Of a DNA stretch of 39,805 nt, positions 8,751 to 17,534 are shown in pieces; within the stretch, counting starts at the first letter, position 1, and each line of letters begins with the position of its first letter. Made by a program: the position numbers and the translations under genes. This DNA comes from Lutibacter sp. (GTDB lineage: Bacteria; Bacteroidota; Bacteroidia; Flavobacteriales; Flavobacteriaceae). Under the pieces are notes generated by a model. That model saw only the letters and a list, made by a program, of their open reading frames with translations. It searched no databases and was not told the origin of the DNA. Location of the stretch: assembly GCA_002733665.1 (NCBI GenBank), contig NVWM01000033.1:1-39805 (forward strand), given 5' to 3'.

Positions 8751-9458
8751 ATGAAAAACTTATTTATTGCAAGTACTTCAACAGTACACGGAAAGGGATA
8801 TTTAGAATACATTTTACCGGAATTATCAATATTCTTTAGAGGTGTTTCTGAAGTGCTTTTCATTCCTTATGCACGTCCTGGAGGAATAACTTATGATGAG
8901 TATACTGCTATTGCAAAAAAAGGTTTTGCTAATATAGATATTAATCTAAAAGGAATTCATGAGTTTGACAATCCAATTGAAGCAGTCAAAAATGCACAAG
9001 GAATTTTTACGGGAGGAGGAAACACCTTTGAATTGGTCAATAAACTATATGAGAATGACTTAATTGAATTGATAAAAAGGGTTGTAGAAAATGGTACTCC
9101 ATATTTCGGCACAAGTGCGGGAAGTAATATTACTGGAGTTTCTATGAAAACAACAAATGATATGCCAATCATTTATCCGCCTAGTTTTGATACTTTAAAT
9201 TTAATAAATTTTAATATCAATCCACATTATTTAGATCCTGATCCAAACTCTAAACATATGGGAGAAACGCGTGAAACACGTATCAAAGAGTTTCATAAAT
9301 TTAACGATATCCCAGTTTTAGGATTACGTGAAGGAAGTTGGCTAAGAGTAGAAGGTAAGCAAGTATTTCTTAGGGGAGAATTATCTGCAAGATTATTTTT
9401 GAAAGATGAAAAAGCAAAAGAACTTCCTACAAATTCTGATGTTAGTTTTTTAATGTAA
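8751..9458 (+). CDS. pepE: Peptidase E (alpha-aspartyl dipeptidase, family S51)
   Basis: Cytoplasmic serine peptidase that cleaves dipeptides with N-terminal aspartate. With the start at 8751 the protein has 235 aa (Salmonella/E. coli PepE 229) and begins MKNLFIASTSTVHGKGYLEY like the family. The nucleophile lies in FGTSAGSN (Ser122), NDMPI gives a candidate acidic residue (Asp137), and NPHYLDPD gives the histidine (His159). GIFTGGGNTFELV, also conserved, precedes the active site. An upstream GTG at 8721 would add ten unlikely residues, so I prefer the ATG. The gene overlaps the convergent DUF4369 gene by 9 bp at the 3' end. Confidence 0.93.
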   Translation: MKNLFIASTSTVHGKGYLEYILPELSIFFRGVSEVLFIPYARPGGITYDEYTAIAKKGFANIDINLKGIHEFDNPIEAVKNAQGIFTGGGNTFELVNKLYENDLIELIKRVVENGTPYFGTSAGSNITGVSMKTTNDMPIIYPPSFDTLNLINFNINPHYLDPDPNSKHMGETRETRIKEFHKFNDIPVLGLREGSWLRVEGKQVFLRGELSARLFLKDEKAKELPTNSDVSFLM

Positions 9459-10145
9459 CTCTGTTATAAACGACGCAACTCTTTGAGCGTCAACACTTTT
9501 CTTAACATTGTCGCTAAGTGCATTATAAGTGTCTGTTAACTTTTTTAGATCTATTGAGTCTCTTCTAGACAAGTCATTCAAAATCATTGCGGAAATAAAA
9601 GAATTAGGATTTTCTTTTGAATAGTTGAAGTTAAAATTAATATTCTCCTGTTCAATGATTGTCATTTTCATTGAGATTTCTTGAAGTTTTTTAGCATCAT
9701 TTTCTAAACGTGCTCGTTGCATATCAGGAAATAAAGGATCTATCTTATTATATATTTTTTCTGATTGTTTTTGTACATTAAACAATTCATTATTTAATTT
9801 CGAACCAACAATTTTTGAATTAATTAAATCTTTGTTTCTGATTTCTATAGTTATACTATCGTTTTCTAAAACAATCATTTTTCCACCAAAGTAGCCTTCA
9901 ATAGTAATTAAATAGCGTTGTGGAGTATCTACACTTCCTTTAAAAAGTGCTATTCCATTCTCTATTTGAGTTGAATCAATTACTGTTGAATTTGCTAGTT
10001 TCTGTAGATATACGGTATTATTACTTCCGTTTTCTGTAGAAACACTTAAAAAATAGGTATCACTTTTTAAAACTTTCGTTTTATCTTTTGTGCAAGAACT
10101 TAGAGTTAAAAATAGCAGAAAAAACAAAGAAATATTTTTAAACAT
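9450..10145 (-). CDS. DUF4369-type lipoprotein without thioredoxin domain
   Basis: A 231-aa lipoprotein (lipobox LSSC, Cys18). The residues after the cysteine are TKDKTK, basic rather than acidic, so periplasmic retention is more likely than surface export. The region ~30-115 (VYLQKLANSTVIDSTQIENG, FKGSVDTPQRYLI, VLENDSITIEI) matches the DUF4369 beta domain, which often sits before a TlpA-like thioredoxin domain in Bacteroidota. Here the protein stops after the helical linker (~130-231) with no CxxC, so it is the standalone form. It lies 9 bp after ribB and is likely the last gene of that run. Function unknown. Confidence 0.82.
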   Translation of the reverse strand: MFKNISLFFLLFLTLSSCTKDKTKVLKSDTYFLSVSTENGSNNTVYLQKLANSTVIDSTQIENGIALFKGSVDTPQRYLITIEGYFGGKMIVLENDSITIEIRNKDLINSKIVGSKLNNELFNVQKQSEKIYNKIDPLFPDMQRARLENDAKKLQEISMKMTIIEQENINFNFNYSKENPNSFISAMILNDLSRRDSIDLKKLTDTYNALSDNVKKSVDAQRVASFITELH

Positions 10146-10154
10146 TTTTTATAA

Positions 10155-11279
10155 TTAATAGTTAATATACTCTACAATTTCAAGTCCGTAACCAGTCATT
10201 CCAACACGTTTAATAATGTTTTCAGCATTGGTAACTACACGTAGTTTTGAAATGCCTAAATCATGTAGAATCTGTGCTCCAATACCATAATCTTTCTTAT
10301 CTATTTCAGCCTTAGATTTAGAACCTTTCCCTTTCAATCGTGAAAGATTATTTAAAATATTTTGCGATTTATTTTCTTGATTAACAAATACAATTGCACC
10401 TGTACCTTCTTTATTTATCAAATCAAAAATACGATCAAAGCGTTCATCAGATTTTTGCATCAAAATTCCTAAAGTATTATTGATAAGTGTAGAGTTTACT
10501 TTTACTAATACTTTATCACTTGGTTTCCATGAACCAGTTGTAAGCGCAATATGAATTTGATCATTGTTTGTTTGCTTATAGGCTCTCAACCTAAAATTAC
10601 CAAAACGAGTATCTATATCAAAATCTTCAATTTTTTCTATCAAAGAATCATGTTTCATTCTATAAGCAACTAAATCTTCAATAGATATTAGTTTTAAATC
10701 GAATTGTTTTGCAACTTTAATTAGTTGAGGCAACCTTGCCATAGTCCCATTTTCATTTAGAATTTCAACCAATATTCCTGCAGGTTTAAAACCCGCTAAA
10801 CGAGCTAAATCTACTGCTGCTTCTGTATGACCAGTTCTTCGTAAAACACCTCCATTTTTTGCTCTTAAAGGAAAGATATGTCCAGGTTTCCCTAAATCAT
10901 ATCCTTTTGTATCATCATTAACTAATGCTAGTATCGTTTTTGCTCTATCATGCACAGATATTCCAGTAGTGCAACCGTGACCAATTAAATCTACTGAAAC
11001 TGTAAATTGTGTATGATGCATTACTGTATTGTTTTGCACCATCATTTCAAGTTCCAACTCGTTACGTCTATCTTCTGTTATAGGAGCACAAATTAGCCCT
11101 CTACCATGAGTAGCCATAAAGTTAATCATTTCTGGAGTTACTTTTTCTGCTGCTGCAATAAAATCTCCTTCATTTTCACGATTTTCATCATCAACTACAA
11201 TAACTACTTTACCGTTTTTGATATCTTCAATTGCTTCTTCAATTGTATTTAGTTGTATATTTTTAGAAATAACTTCCAT
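10155..11279 (-). CDS. ribB: 3,4-dihydroxy-2-butanone-4-phosphate synthase with degenerate GTP cyclohydrolase II-like C-half
   Basis: Converts ribulose 5-phosphate to 3,4-dihydroxy-2-butanone 4-phosphate for riboflavin synthesis. Residues 1-205 are a full RibB domain: DDENRENEGD (30-39), THGRGLICAPI, GISVHDRAKTI, GHIFPLRAKNGGVLRRTGHT, and EILNENGTMARLPQL. Residues ~212-374 have the fold signature of GTP cyclohydrolase II, including KDYGIGAQILHDLGI, but no cysteine occurs in this half, so the zinc-binding C-x2-G...RCDCG region is absent and GTP cyclohydrolase activity is not expected. I recall such RibBA-like proteins as common in Bacteroidota, with a separate RibA elsewhere. It begins directly after the lptF/G stop with no gap. 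Confidence 0.92.
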   Translation of the reverse strand: MEVISKNIQLNTIEEAIEDIKNGKVVIVVDDENRENEGDFIAAAEKVTPEMINFMATHGRGLICAPITEDRRNELELEMMVQNNTVMHHTQFTVSVDLIGHGCTTGISVHDRAKTILALVNDDTKGYDLGKPGHIFPLRAKNGGVLRRTGHTEAAVDLARLAGFKPAGILVEILNENGTMARLPQLIKVAKQFDLKLISIEDLVAYRMKHDSLIEKIEDFDIDTRFGNFRLRAYKQTNNDQIHIALTTGSWKPSDKVLVKVNSTLINNTLGILMQKSDERFDRIFDLINKEGTGAIVFVNQENKSQNILNNLSRLKGKGSKSKAEIDKKDYGIGAQILHDLGISKLRVVTNAENIIKRVGMTGYGLEIVEYINY

Positions 11280-12722
11280 TTAAGTTGATTTTTTTTGTTT
11301 AGAACTGTTAAATAATTTTTTAATTGAATCAAAGAACGTATCAATATTAAACAATCCCATATCTTTTGCGGCTCTTCTTGTGAGTAATATTCCGAATGGT
11401 AATAAAATAGCTGTTGATATCCATCCTCCAACAATCGCTGTTAGAGCGCTTTCTTCAGCTAAATTCTTGCCTAATTCTGAAATGAAAAAATAAATAACAA
11501 AAATAACAATTGCCATAACCATTGGCAAGCCAAAACCACCTTTTCTAATGATAGACCCTAAAGGTGCACCAATAAAAAACAATACTAAACAAGCAAATGA
11601 AAACGCAATACGTTTGTGAAACTCGTGATCGTATTGGTTTAAATATTTTCGTTGATTTTTAAAACGTGGAGTTGAAGTCTTCACATTTTTGATTTGCCTC
11701 TCTATTATTAGTAGTGCATTATCTAAAACGGTTATTTTTTCTTTTAATTTAAAATTATCTAAAATTGGGCTTACAAGATCTTGTTTTATAATTGAATCAG
11801 GATATGAATGCAAATTTTTTGCTCCAGAAGCAACATAAAACCGTAAGGCTCTATTTTTTTGACTTATATCATAATCTATTTTAAGAGTATCAGATCGTGT
11901 TTTTATTTGTGATAAGCTCAACATTTGACGATCAGTCTTGTTTTTTTCATCTTCAAGACCTACATCACTAAAAGATGATACATCAACATTTATAGTGTAA
12001 GTTTCAAAAGTTGCTTTTGAAGCAGGCATTTTTCTCCGCTCATCCTTTTTCTTTCCTCTGTAACTATACTCTTCAAAAAAGTGACCATCTTTAAGAATAA
12101 ATGCCATATACTTACTTCCTTCCTCTGTAGTTATTTCAGCTTCTTTAGCAGTGATAATCTTTACTTTTCCATGGCGAGCACTTAAATCAGATATTTGAAC
12201 ATTTTTTAAAAAGTTATTTTCTTCTCCATATTTCTCATCAAATTTTATAATATAACCAGGAATTGCAGTATTAAAAGTTCCAGGAATCAAAGCCAATGCA
12301 GGTTGTTTCTTTTTAACATTGTTAAACATGTTTTTTTGCTTTAACGTTGCATGAGGAAAAACATAATTTAGAAACAAGAAATTGATACTACTTAAAAAAA
12401 CTGTAAGAAGTGCTATCGGAAGAATAAATCTTTTTAATGATATTCCAGCAGACTTAATTGCTGCAAACTCATAGTTTTCAGCAAAATCTCCTAGAGCCAT
12501 AATTGAAGAAAGTAAAATTCCTATAGGCATAGCCATAGGAACAACAGTAAGTGCCAAATAACCAATGAATTTTAGGATAAAACTCATGGAAACACCTTTA
12601 CCAGAAATTTCATCAAAACCTACCCAAACTGCTTGCATTACAAGCACAAATAGAATGATGAAAAAAGTGGCGAAAAAGGGCTTTAAAAAACTCTTTATGA
12701 TATAAATATCGAGTTTTTTCAA
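11280..12722 (-). CDS. LptF/LptG family (YjgP/YjgQ) LPS-transport permease
   Basis: Inner-membrane subunit of the LPS extraction ABC transporter (with LptB). The 480-aa protein has three N-terminal hydrophobic segments (~12-105: FFATFFIILFVLVMQAVW, then ALTVVPMAMPIGILLSSIMALG), a large beta-jellyroll-type periplasmic region (~135-370), and three C-terminal segments (IAFSFACLVLFFIGAPLGSI onward). The short form MALGDFAENYEFAAIKSAGIS is the family signature. Whether it is LptF or LptG cannot be decided here, so I give no symbol. Its neighbours, a LolA-like carrier upstream and ribB downstream, fit a block of envelope and housekeeping genes. Only 6 bp separate it from the LolA-like gene. Confidence 0.92.
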   Translation of the reverse strand: MKKLDIYIIKSFLKPFFATFFIILFVLVMQAVWVGFDEISGKGVSMSFILKFIGYLALTVVPMAMPIGILLSSIMALGDFAENYEFAAIKSAGISLKRFILPIALLTVFLSSINFLFLNYVFPHATLKQKNMFNNVKKKQPALALIPGTFNTAIPGYIIKFDEKYGEENNFLKNVQISDLSARHGKVKIITAKEAEITTEEGSKYMAFILKDGHFFEEYSYRGKKKDERRKMPASKATFETYTINVDVSSFSDVGLEDEKNKTDRQMLSLSQIKTRSDTLKIDYDISQKNRALRFYVASGAKNLHSYPDSIIKQDLVSPILDNFKLKEKITVLDNALLIIERQIKNVKTSTPRFKNQRKYLNQYDHEFHKRIAFSFACLVLFFIGAPLGSIIRKGGFGLPMVMAIVIFVIYFFISELGKNLAEESALTAIVGGWISTAILLPFGILLTRRAAKDMGLFNIDTFFDSIKKLFNSSKQKKST

Positions 12723-12728
12723 AAAACT

Positions 12729-13373
12729 TTATTTAGGTTCAGTAATGTCATATCCTTTATCTTCAAATTTAGATCTGTCAAAGGTAAATAACTTATTTGA
12801 AATAGATTGGTTTGTGGCGAATTTTGATATCGTTACTGTTGTTATAGTATCATCTTTACCAGTTTCAATAACTTTATATATGTGTTTAGTAACATTATCT
12901 ATTCCAAGTAATATGTGTTTTAAATCAGAATCACTATCAATTGGAACTAATTTTACATATTGAATTTTTCTTCCTTTTATATTTTGTAAAATATCCATTT
13001 TATAGGTAAATCCTTTTTCGTAAAAAGTCAAAAATTTTGAAGGAGTTAGTGTTGTAGCATCGTCAGAATTACCTACTTTTTTTATGACTACATCTTCAAA
13101 TTCAGGAGTAATCATGTATATTTTTTTCCCATCAAATAATTGTTCGAGACCCATAAAATCAAAATGATACATTTCACCTTTGAGTGTAGCATTACCACGA
13201 GTTTTATCGTGAATATTTGCAACAGTATTATCAAATGTATGTTCGAATTCGATATAAATATTATCGTATGATTGTACTTTTTTTGTAACATCATCTAATA
13301 GTGTCTTTGCATTTTGACTAAATCCAAAGGATGTTATTATTAAGAATACTAAAAGGATTACTTTTTTATTCAT
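12729..13373 (-). CDS. LolA-like outer-membrane lipoprotein carrier
   Basis: Periplasmic protein related to LolA, which ferries lipoproteins from the inner to the outer membrane. The 214-aa product has a signal peptide (LLVFLIITSFGFSQ), then AKTLLDDVTKKVQSYDNIYI and a curved beta-barrel pattern with KGEMYHFDFMGLEQLFDGKK and the segment TPSKFLTFYEKGFTY. In Bacteroidota this subfamily is often annotated as LolA family, and its precise cargo is less certain than in Proteobacteria. It sits between ftsK (19 bp upstream) and the LptF/G-type permease (6 bp downstream), which supports an envelope role. Confidence 0.88.
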   Translation of the reverse strand: MNKKVILLVFLIITSFGFSQNAKTLLDDVTKKVQSYDNIYIEFEHTFDNTVANIHDKTRGNATLKGEMYHFDFMGLEQLFDGKKIYMITPEFEDVVIKKVGNSDDATTLTPSKFLTFYEKGFTYKMDILQNIKGRKIQYVKLVPIDSDSDLKHILLGIDNVTKHIYKVIETGKDDTITTVTISKFATNQSISNKLFTFDRSKFEDKGYDITEPK

Positions 13374-13392
13374 GACTATTTTATTTTATATA

Positions 13393-15801
13393 TTATTTTT
13401 TTTCGTTTTCTAATAATTGATTTAAAGCCATTTCATCTGGAACATAAACTTGCCTTGCTTTACTACCTTCAAAATGTCCAACAATTCCTGCTGCTTCTAA
13501 TTGATCAATAATTCTTCCAGCTCTGTTGTATCCTAATTTTAATTTTCGTTGTAATAACGATGCTGAACCTTGTTGTGCATTCACAATAACCAAAGCAGCA
13601 TCTTTAAACAAAGAATCTCTATCGTTTATATCTATATCAAGACTTGTGCCACTTTCTTCACCAGAATATTCTGGTAATAAATAAGCCTCAGGATATGCTC
13701 TTTGAGAACCAATAAAATCAGTAATTTTTTCAATTTCTGGAGTATCAACAAATGCACATTGAATACGCACCATTTCATTTCCGTTGGTAAATAGCATATC
13801 TCCTTTTCCAATAAGTTGATCTGCGCCTCCGCTATCAAGAATTGTTCTCGAATCTATTTTTGAAGTCACTCTAAATGCAACTCTTGCAGGGAAATTTGCT
13901 TTAATAATACCTGTAATTACATTAACAGATGGTCTTTGTGTTGCTACAATTAAATGTATTCCGATAGCACGAGCTAATTGTGCCAAACGTGCAATAGGAG
14001 TTTCAACTTCTTTTCCAGCGGTCATAATTAAATCCGCAAACTCATCAATAACCAAAACGATATAAGGTAAGAATTTATGTCCGTTTTCAGGGTTCAATTT
14101 CCGCGCTTTAAACTTGGTATTGTACTCTTTGATGTTTCTAACCATTGCATCCTTAAGCAAGTCATAACGAGCGTCCATTTCAATACATAATGAGTTCAAT
14201 GTATTTACAACTTTGGTAGTATCAGTAATTATTGCCTCTTCAGAATCTGGAAGTTTCGCTAAATAATGACGTTCAATTTTGTTGAACAATGTCAATTCTA
14301 CTTTTTTAGGATCAACTAAAACAAACTTTACTTCAGCTGGATGTTTTTTGTATAAAAGTGATGTCAAAACAACATTTAACCCAACAGATTTCCCTTGTCC
14401 TGTTGCTCCAGCCATCAATAAGTGAGGCATTTTTGCTAAATCAACAACAAAACTTTCGTTAGAAATAGTTTTACCAAAAGCAATTGGCAATTCCATTTCT
14501 GATTTTTGAAATTTACTTGATGATATCATTGATTTCATAGAAACCATCGTAGCATTTTTATTAGGAACTTCAATACCAATAGTTCCTCTTCCTGGAATTG
14601 GTGCAATAATTCTAATTCCAAGTGCTGCTAATGATAAAGCAATATCATCCTCAAGATTTTTAATTTTCGAAATTCGTACACCTGCTTCTGGTACAATTTC
14701 ATATAAGGTTACTGTTGGTCCTACGGTTGCTTTAATTTTTGCAATACCAATTTTATAATTGTTTAGTGTTTCAACAATTTTATTTTTATTGGCCTCAAGT
14801 TCTTCTTGATTTATAGAAATACTTTCATTGAATTCTCTCAATAAGTTAAGTGTTGGAAATTTATAATTTCCTAAATCTAATGTTGGATCAAATTCACCAA
14901 AATCTTTAACGAGTTTGTCTGATAAATTTTTTGTTTCATGATCTTCTTCAACAATTTTTTCTACATCAATTTTAACTTCAGTTTCTTCAGGTTTTTTAAG
15001 TTCGATGTCTAAAGTTAAATCTTCTTTTTCTTTAACTTTTTCATCTTTTTTACCCAAGTAATTACTGATGGTTGGCTTCAAATCTTCAACCGACATTTCA
15101 AATTCTGATTTTGTCTCGCTTACAGCATCTAATTCTATATTAGTATTTTCTTGAGTACTCGTTTCTTCGATAATATCACCTGTAGAATCATCAGTAATAA
15201 GTTTTTCTTTCTTTTTAAATAGAGATGAAATATGGTTTGCATTTAACTTAAACCTAATGGCTAAATAGGCGAGAAGTGAGAAGAGTAACAGCAAAGCAAT
15301 ACCAGTTCTCCCAAGAAATTGCTGTAAATAATCATTTAATTCAAATCCTACAATCCCTGATAAAAGAGAATCGTTTATGGCAAAAAAACCGAAGAGAATA
15401 GCAAACCATAACATTCCGAGAAGTCCCCAAAACCAAGATTTTCTAATCTTTTTTAAGCTCACTTGAAAAAGAATATACATTCCACTTAAAAATAAGAGTA
15501 TAGGAATAATAAATGCAGCAACTCCAAAACCTTTGTAAATAAAGAAATTACTAAAAGTATGCCCAATTTTTCCGAGTAGATTCTTTACAGATGAACTTCT
15601 ATTAGTAAACTCCATCAACTCGCTTTGATCTGCTTTCCAACTAAATAGAAATGAAATAAATGCTGCAAAAAGGAAAACAGAAAATAGAACTAAGAAAAAT
15701 CCAAATACAGTTTGTGCTTGTCGATTCTTAAAAAACGATTTCAAACCTTGAAAACGTGGAGTTTTTGCCTTTTTTACAGTTGTTTTTTTCTTCTTTGCCA
15801 T
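13393..15801 (-). CDS. ftsK: FtsK/SpoIIIE DNA translocase
   Basis: Septum-anchored DNA pump that clears and resolves chromosome termini during division. The 802-aa protein has a basic N-terminus, four hydrophobic segments between ~30 and ~190, an acidic/charged linker (~195-300, KEKEDLTLDIELKKPEETEV), the alpha domain (KIKATVGPTVTLYEIVPEAG), the RecA-like motor with Walker A GATGQGKSVG (~463-472) and Walker B VLVIDEFADL (~578-587), and the C-terminal gamma winged-helix (~735-802, LLQRKLKLGYNRAGRIIDQL) that reads KOPS-type polarity sites. It is shorter than E. coli FtsK because the linker is short. It lies 54 bp after dgkA on the same strand. Confidence 0.96.
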   Translation of the reverse strand: MAKKKKTTVKKAKTPRFQGLKSFFKNRQAQTVFGFFLVLFSVFLFAAFISFLFSWKADQSELMEFTNRSSSVKNLLGKIGHTFSNFFIYKGFGVAAFIIPILLFLSGMYILFQVSLKKIRKSWFWGLLGMLWFAILFGFFAINDSLLSGIVGFELNDYLQQFLGRTGIALLLLFSLLAYLAIRFKLNANHISSLFKKKEKLITDDSTGDIIEETSTQENTNIELDAVSETKSEFEMSVEDLKPTISNYLGKKDEKVKEKEDLTLDIELKKPEETEVKIDVEKIVEEDHETKNLSDKLVKDFGEFDPTLDLGNYKFPTLNLLREFNESISINQEELEANKNKIVETLNNYKIGIAKIKATVGPTVTLYEIVPEAGVRISKIKNLEDDIALSLAALGIRIIAPIPGRGTIGIEVPNKNATMVSMKSMISSSKFQKSEMELPIAFGKTISNESFVVDLAKMPHLLMAGATGQGKSVGLNVVLTSLLYKKHPAEVKFVLVDPKKVELTLFNKIERHYLAKLPDSEEAIITDTTKVVNTLNSLCIEMDARYDLLKDAMVRNIKEYNTKFKARKLNPENGHKFLPYIVLVIDEFADLIMTAGKEVETPIARLAQLARAIGIHLIVATQRPSVNVITGIIKANFPARVAFRVTSKIDSRTILDSGGADQLIGKGDMLFTNGNEMVRIQCAFVDTPEIEKITDFIGSQRAYPEAYLLPEYSGEESGTSLDIDINDRDSLFKDAALVIVNAQQGSASLLQRKLKLGYNRAGRIIDQLEAAGIVGHFEGSKARQVYVPDEMALNQLLENEKK

Positions 15802-15855
15802 TTAGTTATTGTATTCTCACAAAAATATAGAAAATAAAGTGAGTTTATAGTTTTA

Positions 15856-16224
15856 TCAGATAAATTTTGGAACGTATATAATCAAACCAATAATTATTGC
15901 AAATATTGCTGCAATAAATGGAATTCCTGCTGCAATATCTTTGATAAAGCCCATCTTTTTATGATGTTCAGGATGTATAAAATCGCATAAATATTCAACT
16001 GAAGTATTTGCTGCTTCAGCGACAAGAACAAGACCTATTGCTATTGTTTGAAACATCCATTCTGTAGCAGTAAGTTGCATAACAAAACCAAATATTGTCA
16101 TTAAAACTCCAATAATTGATTGTGCAATGATACTATGTTCTGTTGTTAAAAGTATCTGAGCACCTTTAGCAGCATATTTCACACTTTTTAACCTTCCAAT
16201 TAGAAAATTATCTTTTGATTTCAT
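15856..16224 (-). CDS. dgkA: Diacylglycerol/undecaprenol kinase (DgkA family)
   Basis: Small trimeric membrane kinase that phosphorylates diacylglycerol or undecaprenol. It has 122 aa with three transmembrane helices (~35-55, 57-75, 97-120). The catalytic family motif appears as AEAANTSVEYLCDF (the E-x-x-N-T-x-x-E core) followed by MGFIKDIAAG, equivalent to the KD-x-[AG]-A/S segment. The N-terminal amphipathic segment SVKYAAKGAQILLTTEHS is typical. Sequence alone cannot decide lipid specificity; many non-Proteobacterial members are undecaprenol kinases. It is 4 bp after tpx, so co-translation is likely. Confidence 0.92.
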   Translation of the reverse strand: MKSKDNFLIGRLKSVKYAAKGAQILLTTEHSIIAQSIIGVLMTIFGFVMQLTATEWMFQTIAIGLVLVAEAANTSVEYLCDFIHPEHHKKMGFIKDIAAGIPFIAAIFAIIIGLIIYVPKFI

Positions 16225-16228
16225 TCAT

Positions 16229-16729
16229 TTATTTTAATACATTTAATGCTGCTTCATAATTTGGCTCGTCAACAGTTTCAGAAACTTGCTCTGTGTGAAT
16301 GATAATTCCATTTTCATCAATTACAACAATAGAACGAGAGTTTAAACCTTCTAAAGGGCCATCGATAATATTTAATCCATAATCATTTCCAAAATCTCCT
16401 GAGATAAAATCTGAAAGCATTACTACATTTTCAATTCCTTCTGCTCCACAAAAACGTCCTTGAGCAAATGGTAAATCACGAGAAATACACAAGACTTTTG
16501 TGTTTTCTAAATCAGATGCAGTTTTATTAAATGTTCTTACTGATGTTGCACACGTTCCTGTGTCTATACTTGGGAAGATGTTGAGAATCAATTTTGAACC
16601 TTTATAATCATTCAATGATTTTTTTGATAAATCTCCTGCAACAAGTGTAAAGTCTGTTGCTTTAGTACCAATCAATGGTAATTTACCAGAAGTGTGTATT
16701 TCGTTTCCTTTAAGAGTTATAGTAGCCAT
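16229..16729 (-). CDS. tpx: Thiol peroxidase, atypical 2-Cys peroxiredoxin
   Basis: Reduces lipid hydroperoxides and H2O2 using thioredoxin. The 166-aa protein has the Tpx pattern: peroxidatic Cys60 in SIDTGTCATSVRTFN and resolving Cys94 in DLPFAQGRFCG, on helix alpha-3 as in atypical 2-Cys enzymes. The N-terminus (ITLKGNEIHTSGKLPLIG) is a family hallmark. A -7 box TATTTTTG lies 21 nt before the ATG on this strand, just past the terminator that ends the preceding thioredoxin group, so tpx probably begins its own transcript with dgkA and ftsK. It is one of three peroxiredoxins in this window. Confidence 0.95.
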   Translation of the reverse strand: MATITLKGNEIHTSGKLPLIGTKATDFTLVAGDLSKKSLNDYKGSKLILNIFPSIDTGTCATSVRTFNKTASDLENTKVLCISRDLPFAQGRFCGAEGIENVVMLSDFISGDFGNDYGLNIIDGPLEGLNSRSIVVIDENGIIIHTEQVSETVDEPNYEAALNVLK

Positions 16730-16749
16730 AATATTTTATTTTATATTAT

Positions 16750-16757
16750 CAAAAATA
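16750..16757 (-). promoter_or_regulatory. -7 box TATTTTTG before tpx
   Basis: The plus strand reads CAAAAATA, so the minus strand has TATTTTTG, a full match to TAnnTTTG, 21 nt before the tpx start and right after the terminator hairpin. No TTTG was found at the -33 spacing, which falls in the terminator stem. Confidence 0.5.
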
Positions 16758-16768
16758 AGAATAAAAAG

Positions 16769-16798
16769 AAAAACTCCCGAATTTCTTCGAGAGTTTTT
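16769..16798 (-). terminator. Intrinsic terminator after the 85-aa gene
   Basis: On the minus strand AAAACTCTCGAA pairs with TTCGGGAGTTTT (one G-U) around a 4-nt loop, followed by TTTTTCTTTTTATT. It separates the peroxiredoxin-thioredoxin-85 aa group from tpx. Confidence 0.8.
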
Positions 16799-16820
16799 AA
16801 ACGATGTTGTTAACAAAAAT

Positions 16821-17078
16821 TTATTGATCAATAGATCCTAAAACTCGTTTCATAAAACTATTCATAGCTTCTTTTTTAGGAGTCCCTTTTTTAATTTCTT
16901 TATGTACTTCAAGAGCGCCGTACATATTAGAGATTAATTCGCCGATAATATCTAGTTCCTCATCTTTAAGTGATGCTACTTCTGTTAAATCTTCCAATAC
17001 CTCTAAGGCTTCGTTGATATAATCTTCATCATTGTTTTCAATGAAAGTTGTCAATTGTTTTATGATAGGTATTTTCAT
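16821..17078 (-). CDS. Conserved small protein after thioredoxin (DUF6952-like)
   Basis: An acidic, predicted all-helical 85-aa cytoplasmic protein with no signal peptide, membrane segment or cysteine. I recall a flavobacterial family of this size next to thioredoxin-like genes (DUF6952), but no biochemical function. Visible pattern: MKIPIIKQLTTFIENNDEDY, an acidic helix (NEALEVLEDLTEV), and a lysine-rich C-terminal part ending FMKRVLGSID. It starts 11 bp after the thioredoxin stop and is followed by a terminator, so its expression is tied to the thioredoxin. A role in thiol redox or in regulating the thioredoxin is only inference from position. Confidence 0.78.
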   Translation of the reverse strand: MKIPIIKQLTTFIENNDEDYINEALEVLEDLTEVASLKDEELDIIGELISNMYGALEVHKEIKKGTPKKEAMNSFMKRVLGSIDQ

Positions 17079-17089
17079 CTATTCTTTTT

Positions 17090-17398
17090 TTACAATATTC
17101 CTTCAACCAATTCTTTCAAAATATCAAACTTATTAGTTTGTGTTTGATTGACTTTCTCTCCGTTTTTAAACGTAGCAAAAGTTGGTAAATTGTCAACAGT
17201 TGCTAATTTACGTGATTCAGGAAATTTTTCTGCATCTACAAGTACAAAAGCAATATTTTCATTTTCTCCTGCCAATTTCTTGAATTTAGGTTTCATTATT
17301 CTACAGTTTCCACACCAAGTTGCTGAATATTGCACAACAACAGTATCATTTTCTGCAATGATTTGTGCTAAGTTGTCTTCGTTTAATTCTGTTAACAT
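17090..17398 (-). CDS. Thioredoxin-family protein (WCGNC)
   Basis: A 102-aa stand-alone thioredoxin fold without a signal peptide, so cytoplasmic. The redox motif is WCGNC (residues 28-32) instead of the classical WCGPC; Asn in place of Pro probably shifts the redox potential (inference). The cis-proline loop is present as DNLPTFATFKNG. It is likely the electron donor for neighbouring peroxiredoxins: the AhpC-type peroxiredoxin lies upstream and tpx downstream on the same strand. A repeat-rich 195-bp gap separates it from the peroxiredoxin gene, so they may be separate transcripts. Confidence 0.92.
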   Translation of the reverse strand: MLTELNEDNLAQIIAENDTVVVQYSATWCGNCRIMKPKFKKLAGENENIAFVLVDAEKFPESRKLATVDNLPTFATFKNGEKVNQTQTNKFDILKELVEGIL

Positions 17399-17421
17399 AA
17401 TTGTCTTTTATTTTTTGATAA

Positions 17422-17534
17422 CGTCACTTCGAGTAATTTAATGAAGTGATAACGTAATTAAATTGTATCGAGAAGTATTTTAATTGTTCTCGATACAATT
17501 CCATTCGTTCCTCTTGGAATCACTCGAACTGACG
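17422..17534. repeat. Nested palindromic intergenic repeat
   Basis: The gap between peroxiredoxin and thioredoxin holds nested inverted repeats. The outer arms are CGTCACTTCGAGT (17422-17434) and ACTCGAACTGACG (17522-17534), matching at 12 of 13 positions. The inner arms AATTGTATCGAGAA (17461-17474) and TTCTCGATACAATT (17487-17500) pair perfectly over 14 bp. A further CACTTC/GAAGTG hairpin lies at 17425-17448. The sequence resembles dispersed flavobacterial repeats and may limit read-through between the two genes. Confidence 0.75.

Noticed and set aside
9450-10145. TlpA-like thioredoxin lipoprotein
   Set aside because: Only the DUF4369 part is present; there is no CxxC and the gene ends before a thioredoxin domain.
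10155-11279. Bifunctional RibBA
   Set aside because: The GTP cyclohydrolase-like half contains no cysteine and so lacks the zinc site; only RibB activity is supported.
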